From: Shewanella sp. Arc9-LZ
GTDB taxonomy: Bacteria; Pseudomonadota; Gammaproteobacteria; Enterobacterales; Shewanellaceae
Assembly (NCBI RefSeq): GCF_010092445.1
Contig: NZ_CP048031.1
Span: 868,001-932,000, forward strand
Direction: 5' to 3'
Length of the DNA: 64,000 nt
In this document: positions 8,989 through 18,148 of the stretch, in pieces
How positions within the stretch are numbered: position 1 is the first letter of the stretch
Layout of the letters: the number at the start of each line of letters is the position of its first letter
Translations under genes and position numbers: made by a program
Notes under the pieces: model-generated
What the model saw: the letters and a program-made list of their open reading frames with translations, nothing else
Told to the model about the DNA's origin: nothing
The model's database searches: none

Positions 8989-10083
8989 ATGGCTAGCAAG
9001 ACTGTACTTTTTAACAAGCATTTAGAATCTAAAGCCAAAATGGTTGATTTCCACGGTTGGGAAATGCCGATTAACTACGGCTCTCAAATCGAAGAACATC
9101 ACGCAGTACGTCAAGACGCAGGCATGTTCGACGTGTCGCACATGACCGTAGTTGACGTTACCGGCAGCGATGCTTGTGCCTTCTTACGTAAGTTACTTGC
9201 TAACGATGTCGCCAAACTTACCGTACCTGGTAAAGCCCTTTACGGCGGAATGCTAGACGAAAACGCTGGCATCATCGACGACCTTATTACCTACTACTTA
9301 ACCGACACCCATTACCGCGTGGTGGTTAACTCCGCTACTCGCGACAAAGACCTCGCCTGGATCAACAAACAAGCCGCAGCATTTGATGTTGTTGTGACTG
9401 AACGTCCAGAGCTTGCGATGATTGCCGTGCAAGGTCCTAATGCTAAAGCCAAAGCGGCTACAGTATTTAGCACCGAGCAAAATGCTGCCGTTGAAGGCAT
9501 GAAGCCATTCTTTGGTGTGCAATCAGCCAGCTTATTTATTGCTACAACCGGTTACACCGGCGAAGCGGGCTACGAAATTATTGTTCCAGAAGCCGAAGCC
9601 GAAGCCTTATGGCAAGCACTACTAGATGCAGGCGTTAAGCCATGTGGTTTAGGTGCACGTGACACATTACGCTTAGAAGCGGGCATGAACCTATACGGTC
9701 AAGACATGGACGAGTCAATTAATCCATTAGCCGCTAATATGGGCTGGACTGTAGCGTGGGAGCCAAGCGAACGTGACTTTATTGGCCGTGATGTACTTAC
9801 CGCCATTAAAGTGGCTGGCACAGACAAATTAGTCGGCTTAGTCATGGAAGAAAAGGGCGTATTACGCCACGATATGGCAGTATTTTTTACCGACGCAAAC
9901 GGTGTTGAGCATCAAGGTGTGATCACTAGCGGTTCGTTTTCGCCAACATTAGGCTATTCTATTGCCATGGCCCGTGTGCCTAATGGTATTGGTGCTGTAG
10001 CTGAAGTTGAAATGCGTAAAAAGCGTGTTAACGTAAAAGTCATCGCTCCAAGTTTTGTACGTAACGGTAAGCAAGCTTTCTAA
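8989..10083 (+). CDS. gcvT: Glycine cleavage system T protein (aminomethyltransferase)
   Basis: The 364-residue T protein begins [21 protein letters not shown] and has the folate-binding GCVT regions: MFDVSHM, a mid-protein [11 protein letters not shown] and [23 protein letters not shown]. It takes the aminomethyl group from lipoylated H protein and transfers its methylene to tetrahydrofolate, releasing ammonia. Length is normal for the family. It heads a gcvT-gcvH-gcvP cluster, with gcvH 82 bases downstream. Confidence 0.96.
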   Translation: MASKTVLFNKHLESKAKMVDFHGWEMPINYGSQIEEHHAVRQDAGMFDVSHMTVVDVTGSDACAFLRKLLANDVAKLTVPGKALYGGMLDENAGIIDDLITYYLTDTHYRVVVNSATRDKDLAWINKQAAAFDVVVTERPELAMIAVQGPNAKAKAATVFSTEQNAAVEGMKPFFGVQSASLFIATTGYTGEAGYEIIVPEAEAEALWQALLDAGVKPCGLGARDTLRLEAGMNLYGQDMDESINPLAANMGWTVAWEPSERDFIGRDVLTAIKVAGTDKLVGLVMEEKGVLRHDMAVFFTDANGVEHQGVITSGSFSPTLGYSIAMARVPNGIGAVAEVEMRKKRVNVKVIAPSFVRNGKQAF

Positions 10084-10165
10084 CGACTCAATAAAATGAG
10101 TTGTGCTTTACCTAAAAAGAATTTATTTGTTAAGTATTAGAACATCAGATTAAGGAACAACGATA

Positions 10166-10555
10166 ATGAGCACTATTCCAGCAGACTTGAAATATGCATC
10201 TTCACACGAATGGATCCGTAAAGAATCAGACGGTAGCTACACAGTAGGTATCACTGAGCATGCTCAAGAGCTATTAGGCGACATGGTATTCGTAGAATTG
10301 CCAGAAGTTGGCGACACAGTCACAGCCGGTGAAGACTGCGCAGTGGCTGAATCAGTTAAAGCGGCATCAGACATCTATGCACCTATTTCTGGTGAAGTGA
10401 TTGCCGTAAACGAATCTTTAGAAGATTCGCCAGAGCGTGTTAACAGCGACGCATTTGGTGACGGTTGGTTCTTCCGTGTTATGCCTTCTGACGAATCAGA
10501 AGTTGATGCATTATTAGATGCAGACGGTTACCAAGAAGTGATTGACCAAGAATAA
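10166..10555 (+). CDS. gcvH: Glycine cleavage system H protein
   Basis: This 129-residue lipoyl carrier begins [14 protein letters not shown]. The lipoylation site is the Lys in [20 protein letters not shown], near residue 65. It shuttles the aminomethyl intermediate between GcvP, GcvT and the L protein. A good Shine-Dalgarno (TTAAGGAA) precedes the ATG. A rho-independent hairpin lies 15 bases after its stop, before gcvP. Confidence 0.97.
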   Translation: MSTIPADLKYASSHEWIRKESDGSYTVGITEHAQELLGDMVFVELPEVGDTVTAGEDCAVAESVKAASDIYAPISGEVIAVNESLEDSPERVNSDAFGDGWFFRVMPSDESEVDALLDADGYQEVIDQE

Positions 10556-10570
10556 GCGCCAATGACGCAG

Positions 10571-10596
10571 GAAGCTCCCTCGGGAGCTTCTTTGTT
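10571..10596 (+). terminator. Hairpin terminator between gcvH and gcvP
   Basis: An 8-bp stem GAAGCTCC/GGAGCTTC with loop CTCG is followed by TTTGTT. It sits just after gcvH and before gcvP in the same direction, so it can lower gcvP transcription relative to gcvTH or separate the two units. A gcvP promoter would have to lie in 10597-10730. Confidence 0.75.
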
Positions 10597-10730
10597 ATGT
10601 GCAGCTAAAAAAAATGACGAGCGCGCAACATAATAAACCCTAAACAGGTTATTCACGTATTACCCATTTTCACCCTAATCCAGTTCTGTGCCCTACCGCC
10701 ATAACTGGTCGATTTGGAACAAGGTTTAAC

Positions 10731-13619
10731 ATGACCAAGCAAACCCTGACACAACTAGAACAACACGAGTTATTTTTAACACGCCACATTGGCCCAAGTG
10801 CTGAGCAGCAACAAGAAATGCTCAACTTCATTGGTGCAGAGTCGTTAGAAGACTTAACCGCGCAAACCGTTCCTGGCAAAATCCGTTTACCACAAGACCT
10901 CACCATCGGTGACTCGTGTGGCGAAGCCGAAGGTATCGCCTATATCCGCAACATAGCAGACAAAAACAAAGTCTTTAAAAGCTATATCGGTATGGGTTAC
11001 TACGGCGTGCAAGTGCCAAATGTTATTTTGCGTAACGTGTTCGAAAATCCAGGTTGGTACACTGCTTATACTCCATATCAGCCAGAAATCGCCCAGGGCC
11101 GTTTAGAAGCAATCTTAAACTTCCAACAAGTGTCAATGGACCTAACCGGTCTTGACCTTGCATCAGCCTCATTGCTGGACGAAGCAACCGCCGCGGCAGA
11201 AGCCATGGCCCTTGCCAAGCGCGTATCTAAAGCCAAAAAAGCCAACATCTTCTTTGTTGCCGACGACGTATTCCCACAAACATTAGACGTCGTTAAAACC
11301 CGCGCAGAATGTTTTGGTTTTGAAGTAGTCGTTGGCCCAGCAAGTGAAGCGGTAAATTACGAATTATTTGGTGCCTTGTTCCAGTACACCAACCGTATTG
11401 GCCAAATTACCGATTACACTGAGCTATTTGCTACGCTTCGCGACAACAAAGTTATTGTTACAGTAGCAGCCGACATCATGTCGTTAATGTTACTTAAATC
11501 ACCGGGCGCCATGGGCGCAGATGTCGTATTTGGTAGCGCGCAACGTTTTGGCGTACCAATGGGATACGGCGGACCACACGCAGCATTCTTTGTTGCCCGT
11601 GACGAACACAAGCGTTCAATGCCAGGCCGTATCATTGGTGTGTCAAAAGACACCCGCGGCAACAGTGCATTACGTATGGCCATGCAAACGCGCGAGCAAC
11701 ATATTCGCCGCGAAAAAGCCAACTCAAACATTTGTACCGCGCAAATTTTATTAGCCAACATGGCGTCGTTTTATGCGGTATTCCACGGCCCACAAGGCTT
11801 AAAAACCATAGCATCACGCATTAACCGTTTAGCCGACATTTTAGCGGCAGGCTTAACAGCAAAAGGCTTAACCTTAGCTAACACCACTTGGTTCGACACC
11901 ATCAGTGTTAAAGGTGCCGACGTTGCCGCCATTAATGCCCGCGCCATAGCTGCGCAAGTGAACTTACGTATAGATGTAGACGGCGTGTTTGGTATCAGCT
12001 TAGATGAAACCACTATCCGTACAGACATCGCAGACTTATTTGACGTTATCCTAGGCGCAGGCCACGGCTTAGATGTTGCAGCACTTGATGCCGACATCGT
12101 TGCTAATGGCAGCCAGTCAATTCCAGATGCGCTAGTACGTCAAGATGCGGTATTAACTCATCCAACGTTTAATCGCTACCAAAGCGAAACCGAGATGATG
12201 CGTTACATCAAGCGTCTCGAAAACAAAGATTTAGCCTTAAACCACTCAATGATCTCGTTAGGTTCATGCACCATGAAACTCAACGCCGCAGTGGAAATGC
12301 TACCAGTAAGCTGGCCAGAATTTGCTAACATGCACCCATTCTGCCCGCTAGATCAGGCACAAGGTTATACCCAGTTAATTAACGAACTGTCTGAGTTTTT
12401 AGTTAAAATCACCGGTTACGATGCGGTGTGTATTCAGCCAAACTCTGGTGCACAAGGCGAGTACGCTGGCTTATTAGCGATTAAGAAATACCACGAGTCT
12501 CGCGGCGACGCGCACCGTAACATTTGCTTAATTCCACAATCGGCTCACGGCACCAACCCAGCATCGGCACAACTTGCTGGTATGAAGGTAGTGGTTACTG
12601 CTTGCGACAAGCAAGGTAACGTTGATTTAGAAGACTTACGCACTAAAGCTGCGGAGCTTGCAGACAGCCTATCGTGCATCATGATCACGTACCCATCGAC
12701 TCACGGTGTGTACGAAGAATCAATCCGCGAAGTATGTGAAATCGTCCATCAATATGGCGGTCAAGTTTACCTAGACGGCGCAAACATGAACGCACAGGTT
12801 GGTTTAACATCACCAGGCTTTATCGGCGCAGACGTATCGCACCTTAACTTACACAAAACCTTTGCTATCCCGCACGGCGGTGGTGGTCCTGGTATGGGCC
12901 CAATTGGTGTTAAAGCACACCTTGCGCCATTTGTAGCAGGCCACGTAGTGATTAAGCCAGGCCGCGAAAGCGACCATAATGGCGCCGTATCTGCTGCACC
13001 TTATGGCAGCGCCAGCATTTTGCCAATCAGCTGGATGTACATTAAGTTGTTGGGCACTAAAGGGGTTAAGCAATCAACCCAAACGGCGCTTTTAAACGCT
13101 AACTACATCATGAAAAAGCTACTGCCTCATTACCCAGTATTATTTACTGGCCGTAACGACCGTGTTGCCCATGAATGTATTATCGATTTACGCCCATTAA
13201 AAGAAACCTCTGGCGTGACCGAAATGGATATCGCTAAGCGTCTAAACGACTATGGTTTCCATTCACCAACCATGAGCTTCCCGGTAGCGGGAACCTTGAT
13301 GATTGAGCCAACTGAATCAGAGTCTAAGGTTGAGCTAGACCGTTTCATCGAAGCGATGATTTCTATTCGCGGTGAAATTACCAAGGTAGAAGCAGGCGAG
13401 TGGCCAGTGGACAATAACCCGCTGCATAATGCACCTCACACCCTAGCGGATATTATGGACCCAGAGTTCGATTCACGTCCGTACAGTCGTGAAGTGGCCG
13501 TGTTCCCAACGGCAGCGGTTAAGGCGAATAAGTTCTGGCCAACGGTTAACCGTATTGATGATGTTTATGGGGATCGCAATTTGATGTGTAGTTGCGTACC
13601 ACTATCAGACTACGAATAA
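10731..13619 (+). CDS. gcvP: Glycine dehydrogenase (decarboxylating), P protein
   Basis: The 962-residue single-chain P protein contains both halves of the family. The N-terminal half starts [17 protein letters not shown], and the C-terminal half carries the pyridoxal phosphate lysine in [18 protein letters not shown]. It decarboxylates glycine and loads the aminomethyl group onto the H protein. A glycine-rich loop and the conserved SCTMKLNAA region are intact. It is separated from gcvH by a hairpin terminator and followed by another at 13775. Confidence 0.97.
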   Translation: MTKQTLTQLEQHELFLTRHIGPSAEQQQEMLNFIGAESLEDLTAQTVPGKIRLPQDLTIGDSCGEAEGIAYIRNIADKNKVFKSYIGMGYYGVQVPNVILRNVFENPGWYTAYTPYQPEIAQGRLEAILNFQQVSMDLTGLDLASASLLDEATAAAEAMALAKRVSKAKKANIFFVADDVFPQTLDVVKTRAECFGFEVVVGPASEAVNYELFGALFQYTNRIGQITDYTELFATLRDNKVIVTVAADIMSLMLLKSPGAMGADVVFGSAQRFGVPMGYGGPHAAFFVARDEHKRSMPGRIIGVSKDTRGNSALRMAMQTREQHIRREKANSNICTAQILLANMASFYAVFHGPQGLKTIASRINRLADILAAGLTAKGLTLANTTWFDTISVKGADVAAINARAIAAQVNLRIDVDGVFGISLDETTIRTDIADLFDVILGAGHGLDVAALDADIVANGSQSIPDALVRQDAVLTHPTFNRYQSETEMMRYIKRLENKDLALNHSMISLGSCTMKLNAAVEMLPVSWPEFANMHPFCPLDQAQGYTQLINELSEFLVKITGYDAVCIQPNSGAQGEYAGLLAIKKYHESRGDAHRNICLIPQSAHGTNPASAQLAGMKVVVTACDKQGNVDLEDLRTKAAELADSLSCIMITYPSTHGVYEESIREVCEIVHQYGGQVYLDGANMNAQVGLTSPGFIGADVSHLNLHKTFAIPHGGGGPGMGPIGVKAHLAPFVAGHVVIKPGRESDHNGAVSAAPYGSASILPISWMYIKLLGTKGVKQSTQTALLNANYIMKKLLPHYPVLFTGRNDRVAHECIIDLRPLKETSGVTEMDIAKRLNDYGFHSPTMSFPVAGTLMIEPTESESKVELDRFIEAMISIRGEITKVEAGEWPVDNNPLHNAPHTLADIMDPEFDSRPYSREVAVFPTAAVKANKFWPTVNRIDDVYGDRNLMCSCVPLSDYE

Positions 13620-13649
13620 TTACTGCTTAGTCTCGCTATTACGGCGTTG

Positions 13650-13752
13650 AACCTCGGCTCCAGTGCTCATTGACACCAGTCAACTCCGCGCTAGAGCCTT
13701 CGGTTCGCCTTGTACTAGCTTCGCCAGCGACGCAATTATGATAGTAGTAGGC
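13650..13752. repeat. Probable dispersed intergenic repeat
   Basis: The 3' flank of gcvP contains a GC-richer tract unlike the surrounding DNA. Its segment 13716-13742 matches 20732-20758, inside the Thoeris operon, at 25 of 27 positions. I take it as a copy of a dispersed element; the outer limits are guesses. Confidence 0.45.
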
Positions 13753-13774
13753 TTCGTTTGAAGTTTTAGAATTT

Positions 13775-13800
13775 AAAAGCGACCGGAAGGTCGCTTTTTT
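13775..13800 (+). terminator. Rho-independent terminator after gcvP
   Basis: The stem AAAAGCGACC/GGTCGCTTTT with loop GGAA ends in six T. It closes the gcv cluster. A short palindrome TTCCGGC...GCCGGAA (13811-13835), typical of dispersed repeats, follows. Confidence 0.85.
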
Positions 13801-13917
13801 ATGTCTGTCATTCCGGCAATGCTTTTGAGCCGGAATCCAGGTGTTGGCCTATGTATTTAGTGTCATACAGTTTATTTAACTATAGTTAACAGCTACTACG
13901 ATACTTGAGATAAACAC

Positions 13918-14025
13918 TAAAACCTATAAATTGAAAAGCATTAAAACCTATAAATGGTATGACATTAAAACCTATAAATGATACAACAGTAAAACCTATA
14001 AACCAAAAGCGTTAAAACCTATAAA
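13918..14025. repeat. Five direct repeats, 24-bp period, upstream of fic
   Basis: TAAAACCTATAAA occurs at 13918, 13942, 13966, 13990 and 14013, with starts 24, 24, 24 and 23 bases apart. The 11-base spacers differ from each other. A decayed sixth copy (CAAAACCTTGG) lies near 14036. The array ends 58 bases before the fic start. The two-turn spacing puts all copies on one face of the helix, as expected for cooperative protein binding. Autoregulation by the AbiEi-like N-terminus of the next gene is an inference. Confidence 0.9.
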
Positions 14026-14083
14026 AGGCATGGCGACAAAACCTTGGTTTAATAAACATCTTGTGTAGTTATTAGGAACTCAA

Positions 14084-15595
14084 ATGAATGATGTGTCACA
14101 AAAATTAGCGGATTCTCTCGCGCAATTAAAGACGCTCCAAGAGTCTGGTTTCGTTGCGATACAATCGAATCAATTAAGCCGGGTGCATCGTGAGCGTTTA
14201 ATTAAGTATGGCTTTATTCGGGAAGTCATCCGAGGTTGGTATATTCCTGCAATGCCTGATGAAAAACCAGGTGACAGCACGTCTTGGTATACTTCTTTTT
14301 GGGACTTCTGCGGAGCCTATTTGTCAGCGCGATTCGATCAATCTTGGTGCTTATCACCTGAGCAGTCGATAAATCTACATATTGGTGACAGGACCGTTTG
14401 TCAGCAGCTACTTGTGCGTTCTCCAAAGGGAAATAATAAGCCTACCGCCTTCTTGCATAACACTTCTATTTTTGATGTCAGACTAAATTTGCCTGATGTA
14501 AAACATATTGAAAGTCTTGATGGGCTTAATGTGTATAGTTTACCCGCAGCGTTAGTGTATTGTTCTGCGAGCCAGTTTGTTAATGCACCTGTTCAAATGC
14601 GCACGGCCTTATCAATGGTGACTGATGCATCTGATGTGTTATCCATTTTGCTGGCGGGTAATCACAGTGTTATTGCAGGCAGGTTAGTGGGGGCTTTTAG
14701 AAACATTGGCCGCGATCTTATTGCAAGCAACATACTTAAAGGCATGATCGCCGCCGACTTAGTCGTGCAAGAAGAAGACCCCTTTAAAGAAAAGGTGCAG
14801 ATAAGCTTCGGTCGCCGTGATGTCTCGCCTTATGTTAATCGAATACGACTGATGTGGGCACAGATGCGCGATGACGTTATAGCCCATTTTCCTCAGCCAA
14901 GTCACCAGACAATGACTATCGACAATTATATGGCCGAAGTGGAAGATAAATATGTCACAGACGCCTATCACTCATTATCCATCGAAGGCTATCGTGTCAC
15001 TCATGAGCTTATAGAACTTGTTCGGTTTGGCCATTGGCAGACTGAAGACTCTGTCGATAGTAAAAAACACCTAGATGCAATGGCCGCTAAAGGTTACTGG
15101 GATGCATTTCAAGAAGTGAAAAAAGCCGTTCGGGTGGTGTTAGAGGACAATAATTCGGGTGATGTGTTAGAGCACTCACACAGTGATTGGTATTTGGCTT
15201 TATTCAGCCCAAGCGTTGCAGCAGGTATTGTTAAGCAATCGGACCTAGCGGGTTATCGAACGGGGCCAGTTTATATTCGTCAGTCTATGCATACGCCTCC
15301 TAGCCGAGATGCTGTTAGGGATATGATGCCGACATTGTTTGAATTATTGGCAGCAGAGGATAATGCGGCAGTAAGGGTTGTGCTGGGGCACTTTATCTTT
15401 GTGTATATTCATCCATATTTTGATGGTAACGGCAGAATGGGGAGGTTCGTTATGAATTTGATGATGGCCTCAGGTAGTTACCCTTGGACGGTTGTGCCGG
15501 TCGAACGACGCACTGAATATATGCAGGCATTGGAAGAAGCCAGCGTCAAACAGAATGTTGTGCCTTTTACTCAGTTTCTGGCTTCACTAATGTAA
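14084..15595 (+). CDS. Fic-domain protein with AbiEi-like N-terminal domain
   Basis: This 503-residue protein begins with a winged-helix segment (about 18-55: a strand ending VIRGWYIP) and a region like type IV antitoxin AbiEi (to about 220). The C-terminal Fic domain carries the full catalytic motif HPYFDGNGRMGR at 443-454. A class II inhibitory motif SLSIEG with Glu301 lies N-terminal to it. Fic proteins usually transfer AMP or another phosphate group to target proteins; here the active site is intact and probably autoinhibited. No partner toxin or antitoxin gene adjoins it. Five 24-bp-period repeats lie upstream. It is likely a stress or defence gene; the target is unknown. Confidence 0.9.
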   Translation: MNDVSQKLADSLAQLKTLQESGFVAIQSNQLSRVHRERLIKYGFIREVIRGWYIPAMPDEKPGDSTSWYTSFWDFCGAYLSARFDQSWCLSPEQSINLHIGDRTVCQQLLVRSPKGNNKPTAFLHNTSIFDVRLNLPDVKHIESLDGLNVYSLPAALVYCSASQFVNAPVQMRTALSMVTDASDVLSILLAGNHSVIAGRLVGAFRNIGRDLIASNILKGMIAADLVVQEEDPFKEKVQISFGRRDVSPYVNRIRLMWAQMRDDVIAHFPQPSHQTMTIDNYMAEVEDKYVTDAYHSLSIEGYRVTHELIELVRFGHWQTEDSVDSKKHLDAMAAKGYWDAFQEVKKAVRVVLEDNNSGDVLEHSHSDWYLALFSPSVAAGIVKQSDLAGYRTGPVYIRQSMHTPPSRDAVRDMMPTLFELLAAEDNAAVRVVLGHFIFVYIHPYFDGNGRMGRFVMNLMMASGSYPWTVVPVERRTEYMQALEEASVKQNVVPFTQFLASLM

Positions 15596-15696
15596 AAGTG
15601 AAGGGGTAACAATGGCTGGCATTGTTAATGTCTAATCGCTAAGTACTTTAGACTCGGAATAGAAAGTTAAGTTGAATTTTTATGGAGAAGGATAAA

Positions 15697-16845
15697 ATGA
15701 TATTAGGGAATGATGTTGGTAACACGTTTATGGCAGTTTTTTTAAGGTTTAGGGACCAGTTTTTAATTAGTAAAAAAGGCTTTCATCTAGGCTTGTTGCT
15801 TTTGCTTTCTGCGCCTACTTACGCCGATGACCTTCTTGAAAGAACAAATAGTAATTTGGATTATTTAAGACAACAGGTGATTAATCAACCCGAAAAAGGA
15901 CTTATTGACATTCCTGCTTCTGAACGAGTTATTGGTGAGTTGAGCCAAGTTTTGGATGGCTATGAGCTTGAGCTACATGACCAAATATTACTTCGTACTG
16001 TCCGTGCTTTAAGTTTAAAAAACATCAATATGCTGAGGTTAAATTCGCTACAAAAAGTCGATCTTGCTCAAGCTGAATTAGCGATAGCTGATATCGATTT
16101 TGTTAGCAAGAAGAGCGACTCGGTGGATTTGCTTTATGCTGCTGGTCATATTTCGATGCATTTACTTGATTATCCGGTTCAAGCATATCAGTACTGGCAG
16201 CAATGTGCAGAATCGGGACATGCCGGTTGCATGAATATTTTAGCAGCCCATCGATTTACCGGAGAAAATGGCTTAGCAGTGGATGTCGAACAGTCTATTT
16301 ATTGGCATCAACAAGTGTATAAAACGGGTACAGAATATATTTGTGCTGGGGTATTTTCAGCTATTGCTCTAGGAGAACTCGCCCATTTTTATTCAGAGCT
16401 AGATACTGGAGGTAATTGGACACAATGGCTTGAGAAAAGAGACTTGTTACTTGACGATCTAATTAACAAAGGCCACGATGAAAATATTTGCCAGTTAGGT
16501 GTTCACTACGCGAGAGACTTCGTATTGCAACATCGCTTATCTGAAGACAATATCGCAACACTCGATTTAGCTATTAAGTTAATGGCCGAGGATAGCGAAA
16601 AGCAAGTGTTGGAGGTTATTAAGCAGGACAAAGAACTATCAACCGTTATTCCTTATTTATCATCGATAGAATATCCTGAAGAGCAATGCTCGTTAACTCT
16701 GAGTTTACTTTTATATGCTAAGTATGACGGTCAGCAAAAAGCTGTCCAAGATTTGACTGACTATATGACAAGTTTAAGCATGGAATACTGTGCTTGGGAG
16801 TTTGCATTAATAGAAAGGATGCAAACTTCAGGCCGTTGGCATTGA
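15697..16845 (+). CDS. Exported protein with Sel1-like repeat, unknown function
   Basis: ATG 15697 is preferred over an in-frame ATG at 15682 because GGAGAAGG sits six bases before it. The protein has 382 residues. A delayed hydrophobic stretch (HLGLLLLLSAPTYADD) ending in an A-x-A type site suggests export with a long N-region, or use of a later start. Residues about 165-215 (AYQYWQQCAESGHAGCMNIL and after) resemble a Sel1/TPR-like repeat, a protein-interaction fold. It follows the fic gene by 101 bases but need not share its function. Confidence 0.65.
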   Translation: MILGNDVGNTFMAVFLRFRDQFLISKKGFHLGLLLLLSAPTYADDLLERTNSNLDYLRQQVINQPEKGLIDIPASERVIGELSQVLDGYELELHDQILLRTVRALSLKNINMLRLNSLQKVDLAQAELAIADIDFVSKKSDSVDLLYAAGHISMHLLDYPVQAYQYWQQCAESGHAGCMNILAAHRFTGENGLAVDVEQSIYWHQQVYKTGTEYICAGVFSAIALGELAHFYSELDTGGNWTQWLEKRDLLLDDLINKGHDENICQLGVHYARDFVLQHRLSEDNIATLDLAIKLMAEDSEKQVLEVIKQDKELSTVIPYLSSIEYPEEQCSLTLSLLLYAKYDGQQKAVQDLTDYMTSLSMEYCAWEFALIERMQTSGRWH

Positions 16846-16875
16846 TTGTTATAAGTTTTTGGGGGGGAATTACTC

Positions 16876-17010
16876 GGTCAGACTCAGCCCTCACTTATTA
16901 CTGAAGTCTCACTGGCTAGCAGGAATTAAGATGCTAAAGTCGTTAACCAAGGAGCCGCAAGCATGCTATTAAATTCGTGGAGACCCCTCAGACTCTAACC
17001 CCCATTTATT
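16876..17010. repeat. REP-like elements (two copies)
   Basis: 16876-16899 (GGTCAGACTCAGCCC...) and 16966-17010 (attaaattcgtgg, then CTCAGACTCTAACCCCC and atttatt) share a core that recurs at 17466, 18014 (inverted), 18086 and 19780. The motif resembles the short repeats mobilised by REP-associated tyrosine transposases; no such transposase is in the window. A G7 tract sits at 16861. Confidence 0.6.
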
Positions 17011-17014
17011 CAAA

Positions 17015-17227
17015 ATGGCTGGCTTGATTTTAATTCTTAGCATAAGCTGCTTGGTTTTAGCAGGTATACTTTTAGCATTACCACATCTGCGACTTTGAAC
17101 TGATTGTGATTCGGAAGTTGGCAGCGACAAAGAGTGTGCCAAACTAAAAGGCGAACTAAAAGACGAATGGACTTTAAATGAAGTCGCTCATCCCCCCCCA
17201 AGCAGCATATTCAAATTGGAACAAATA
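17015..17227 (+). pseudogene. Possible small membrane-protein remnant with in-frame TGA
   Basis: From ATG 17015 the frame encodes a 27-residue hydrophobic segment (MAGLILILSISCLVLAGI and so on), then TGA at 17096-17098. It then stays open through a plausible acidic/lysine-rich stretch (CDSEVGSDKECAKLKGELKD) straight into the ATG of the lipoprotein at 17228. It is either a nonsense-broken gene or chance. No ribosome binding site is visible at 17015. Confidence 0.3.
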
Positions 17228-17395
17228 ATGAAAATAGTTAAATTACTCCCTCTAGTATTACTCGTTTTTCTCGCTGGGTGCGAATTAATAGGACCTTCAG
17301 TAAGAGTATCTGGACCTAAAGTTATCGTTGATGACAGCTCAAATAGCAATGGAACCCATTGTCCTCCTGGCCAAGCCAAAAAAGGCAAGTGCTAA
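17228..17395 (+). CDS. Small lipoprotein, 55 residues
   Basis: The short open frame encodes a clear lipoprotein signal: MKIVKLLPLVLLVFLAGC with the lipobox Cys at 18. About 37 mature residues follow and end HCPPGQAKKGKC, with two Cys that could pair. The ribosome binding site is weak (GGA nine bases upstream). I recall similar tiny lipoproteins ending CPPGQAKKG in marine gammaproteobacteria but cannot confirm this. It sits between two REP-like repeats (16966-17010 and 17466-17508). Function unknown. Confidence 0.65.
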   Translation: MKIVKLLPLVLLVFLAGCELIGPSVRVSGPKVIVDDSSNSNGTHCPPGQAKKGKC

Positions 17396-17465
17396 AATAT
17401 CAAGTTGTAGTATAGCCGCAGCAAGGTGCACGAACTGGCTATCTTCAGCTCGTGTGTAAAGCATT

Positions 17466-17508
17466 ATTAAATTCGTGGGAGATCCCTCAAACTCTACCCC
17501 ACTTATTT
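17466..17508. repeat. REP-like element
   Basis: A near copy of 16966-17010: both start ATTAAATTCGTGG and carry the CTCA(G/A)ACTCTACCCC core. With the other copy it flanks the 55-residue lipoprotein gene. Confidence 0.65.
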
Positions 17509-17595
17509 CATTGACCTCTGTCTATGATGTCATTCATACGAAAAACAGATAGACTAGCGCGCTTCAAATTAAATTAAATGAAAGGATTTCAATTA

Positions 17596-18009
17596 ATGCA
17601 TAAGCTAATACTTTTAATCGGTCTGGCGCTGCTGACATCATGTGCTTCGAACACAAGTATCGTTGCCAATCAATCTACATCCCACAGCAATCCCATCTGC
17701 CTGATATCAGGAGTGCCTTCATCAGATATAAAATACACCGTTATTACTCAGTTAAAGTATGCAAAAAATGGGTATGGAAATATTAATAGCGTCCTGCCAA
17801 TAATAGTGAAACAAGCACAATCCTTAGGTGCTGATGCAATCATTGACTACAACGGTGGCCATCGTTTCGGTTTCTGGCCATGGCAATTTATCAGACCTGT
17901 TGTGCGTGGCACGGCTGTGACATGGGATTCACCAAATGATATTGACTGTAAAGCATTAGGTGGCACATTCGATACTCAATTGAAAAGTTCTCTTACCACT
18001 GACGTATAA
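17596..18009 (+). CDS. Small lipoprotein, unknown function
   Basis: ATG 17596 is chosen because AAAGGA lies nine bases upstream; an in-frame ATG at 17578 has no such site. The 137-residue product starts MHKLILLIGLALLTSCAS, a lipoprotein signal with Cys at 16. The mid-part QAQSLGADAIIDYNGG resembles the region shared by YbjQ-like and related envelope proteins. The C-terminus has two further Cys. It lies among REP-like repeats. No function can be assigned. Confidence 0.7.
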   Translation: MHKLILLIGLALLTSCASNTSIVANQSTSHSNPICLISGVPSSDIKYTVITQLKYAKNGYGNINSVLPIIVKQAQSLGADAIIDYNGGHRFGFWPWQFIRPVVRGTAVTWDSPNDIDCKALGGTFDTQLKSSLTTDV

Positions 18010-18013
18010 AGAG

Positions 18014-18115
18014 AAGTGGGAGCTGAGTCTGAGGGATCCCCACTGATTTAATATCATGCTTGTGGATCTTTGATTAAACCTTGATAAATGGGGTCCAACT
18101 CAGCCCCCATTTATT
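18014..18115. repeat. REP-like pair, first copy inverted
   Basis: 18014-18050 carries the core in reverse orientation (GTGGGAGCTGAGTCTGAGGG). 18086-18115 is a forward copy (GGGGTCCAACTCAGCCCCC, then atttatt). The pair can form a large hairpin in the convergent gap between the lipoprotein and the GlxA regulator. Confidence 0.6.
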
Positions 18116-18148
18116 GCCGAATAACCCGAAACACAGCCCAGACAACAT

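Noticed and set aside
13918..14025. CRISPR array
   Set aside because: The repeats are only 13 bp with 11-bp spacers; no cas gene is near, and phasing at 24 bp fits an operator or iteron better.
13918..14025. Plasmid-type replication origin (iterons)
   Set aside because: The repeat spacing fits, but there is no replication initiator gene; the neighbouring gene is an AbiEi-Fic protein and the flanks are chromosomal.
17096..17098. Selenocysteine TGA
   Set aside because: No SECIS-like hairpin was noticed directly after the TGA, and the peptide resembles no known selenoprotein; a nonsense mutation or chance is simpler.
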